A stretch of DNA of 64,000 nt. Source: Dasyornis broadbenti (taxonomy: Eukaryota > Chordata > Aves > Passeriformes > Dasyornithidae). Numbering within the stretch: position 1 is the first letter of the stretch; each line of letters starts with the position of its first letter. The translations under genes and the position numbers were made by a program. Location: positions 389,964 to 453,963 of the forward strand of contig VZRN01003447.1 in NCBI GenBank assembly GCA_013397935.1, given 5' to 3'. Below, piece by piece: positions 63,001 through 64,000 of the stretch. The notes beneath the pieces were generated by a model. That model worked only from the letters and a program-made list of their open reading frames with translations, had not been told where the DNA came from and did not search any database.

Positions 63001-64000
63001 GTCATCTACCAGACTTACAGCACATCAAGTTTATTAGGGTACAGTGATACAAGACATCATAGTAATTTAAAACACAGATATATAAAAAAAAATTATCTGG
63101 AAGCTTTACAGTAGCTTAAATTCAAGACTAGAAATTCTTAGCTACCATGGTTAAGTTTCACCCTGCTTTGTGGATTTGTTTCAACTCTCCAAGACCTGCT
63201 CTCTTTTCTTCAAGAGAGTTAGACACCCAAGAGTTACCACTAATTAAGAGGCACAGTATTGCATTAGTGTCAGCAGTACAAGCACCACTTTCAATGCCCA
63301 ACATGACTGAGGCAGTTCCATCTGTAGAAAATACAGTGAATGACTGTCTGACATAACGCAGAAATGTGTCTGATGGCCTAAAAATCAGCCAGCTGAGGAC
63401 GGAAGCCATCACAGGTAAAAAGCAGACCACACTTTCCAGCTGCCATGGTTGCTCAGTACAGCAGCAGCTCTGCAGGTGCTGGAAAGATGAGCAAGGCGAC
63501 AAGTGAGCTGTCAGATGTCCGAACTGAAAACTTATATATCAAAAGCTTTGTGACACCCAAAGCTTCAAGTAAGTTTTACTGAGCTTTGCAGGAGCTTCAT
63601 AAGCTGAATGTTCAGTTCTACCCAGCCCACACTAGGTGTCAGTCCTGCCCTGGTATGGTTGGGTTCGGCCAGCACAGGCACAGACAGGGAACAGGTATTC
63701 CCAAAGCACTGCATCTTCTAGACCATTAAGGGTCATGCTTGTATAGCAGTCAAAGAACAAGAATAATAAAAACTTTCTGTTGTCATGGATAAAAATTAAG
63801 AAACTATATGTTTGGTTTTCAAAATGTGTTTTCTCTTAAAGCTAGGATAGTCTTCTAACTAAATCTAAGAAAGGTTTAAAAACAGATCAATGCATTGCCA
63901 CATTAAGTGCAATCTGGTTTCTCTAAGGAAATAAAGAAGCTAACAGACTTCTGTGCTTGTTTTTAAGAAGATGAAATTTCCCAGAAAAAAAGGGTAAGTC
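63001..64000. other. Non-coding end of the window
   Basis: A 114-codon open frame on the minus strand (63158-63502) overlaps a 69-codon one on the plus strand. Neither has a recognisable domain, and I do not call either a gene. No transposon is recognised. Confidence 0.6.

Noticed and set aside
63158..63502. 114-codon frame on the minus strand overlapping a plus-strand frame.
   Set aside because: No family resemblance, and open frames on both strands indicate chance.
1..64000. CRISPR array, operon, phage or other prokaryotic system.
   Set aside because: There are no regularly spaced repeats, no dense coding and no ribosome-binding-site-linked frames; the repeats are of vertebrate type.

Overview
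The window looks like non-coding nuclear DNA from a passerine bird. The evidence is its fossil transposons: a tRNA-Ile/CR1 chimeric SINE of the TguSINE1 type (known from songbirds), an avian CR1 LINE 3' end, and several LTRs of avian endogenous-retrovirus type. The base composition is AT-rich, stops are frequent in all frames, and I found no reading frame, exon, rRNA, tRNA or small-RNA gene that I can defend. All long open frames lie in repeats or resemble no family I recognise. The DNA could be an intron of a long gene or intergenic; the sequence does not decide.

Layout. 1-13.8 kb is plain AT-rich DNA with A-rich tracts and small hairpins. 13.8-23.2 kb is a transposon cluster. It holds a complete solo LTR on the plus strand (13825-14785, target duplication TATGG) and a second copy of the same family on the minus strand (17689-18651, target duplication ACAAG, with a 120-base assembly gap inside). 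It also holds a MIR-like SINE relic, a partial ERVL-type LTR, a second LTR scrap and a degraded old CR1. 23.2-35.2 kb is mostly unique sequence with three dated insertions: the SINE at 27.4 kb, an internally deleted LTR at 29.96-30.24 kb and a CR1 3' end at 34.97-35.25 kb. 35.2-64 kb is again unique AT-rich DNA with low-complexity tracts. It also has a perfect 17-bp-arm hairpin (49.7 kb), a 40-bp tandem duplication (58.7 kb), a poly-A-embedded gap (60.1 kb) and a perfect 20-bp palindrome made of two E-boxes (62.98 kb).

No genes work together here. The relations that can be read are between repeats: CR1 supplies the 3' tail by which the SINE was probably mobilised, and the two near-identical LTRs form an inverted pair about 2.9 kb apart. 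I saw nothing that amounts to a new biological system. The most concrete observations are the inverted LTR pair with intact target duplications, the perfect hairpin, the E-box palindrome and the tandem duplication. Family names rest on recognition of motifs, not on a database search.
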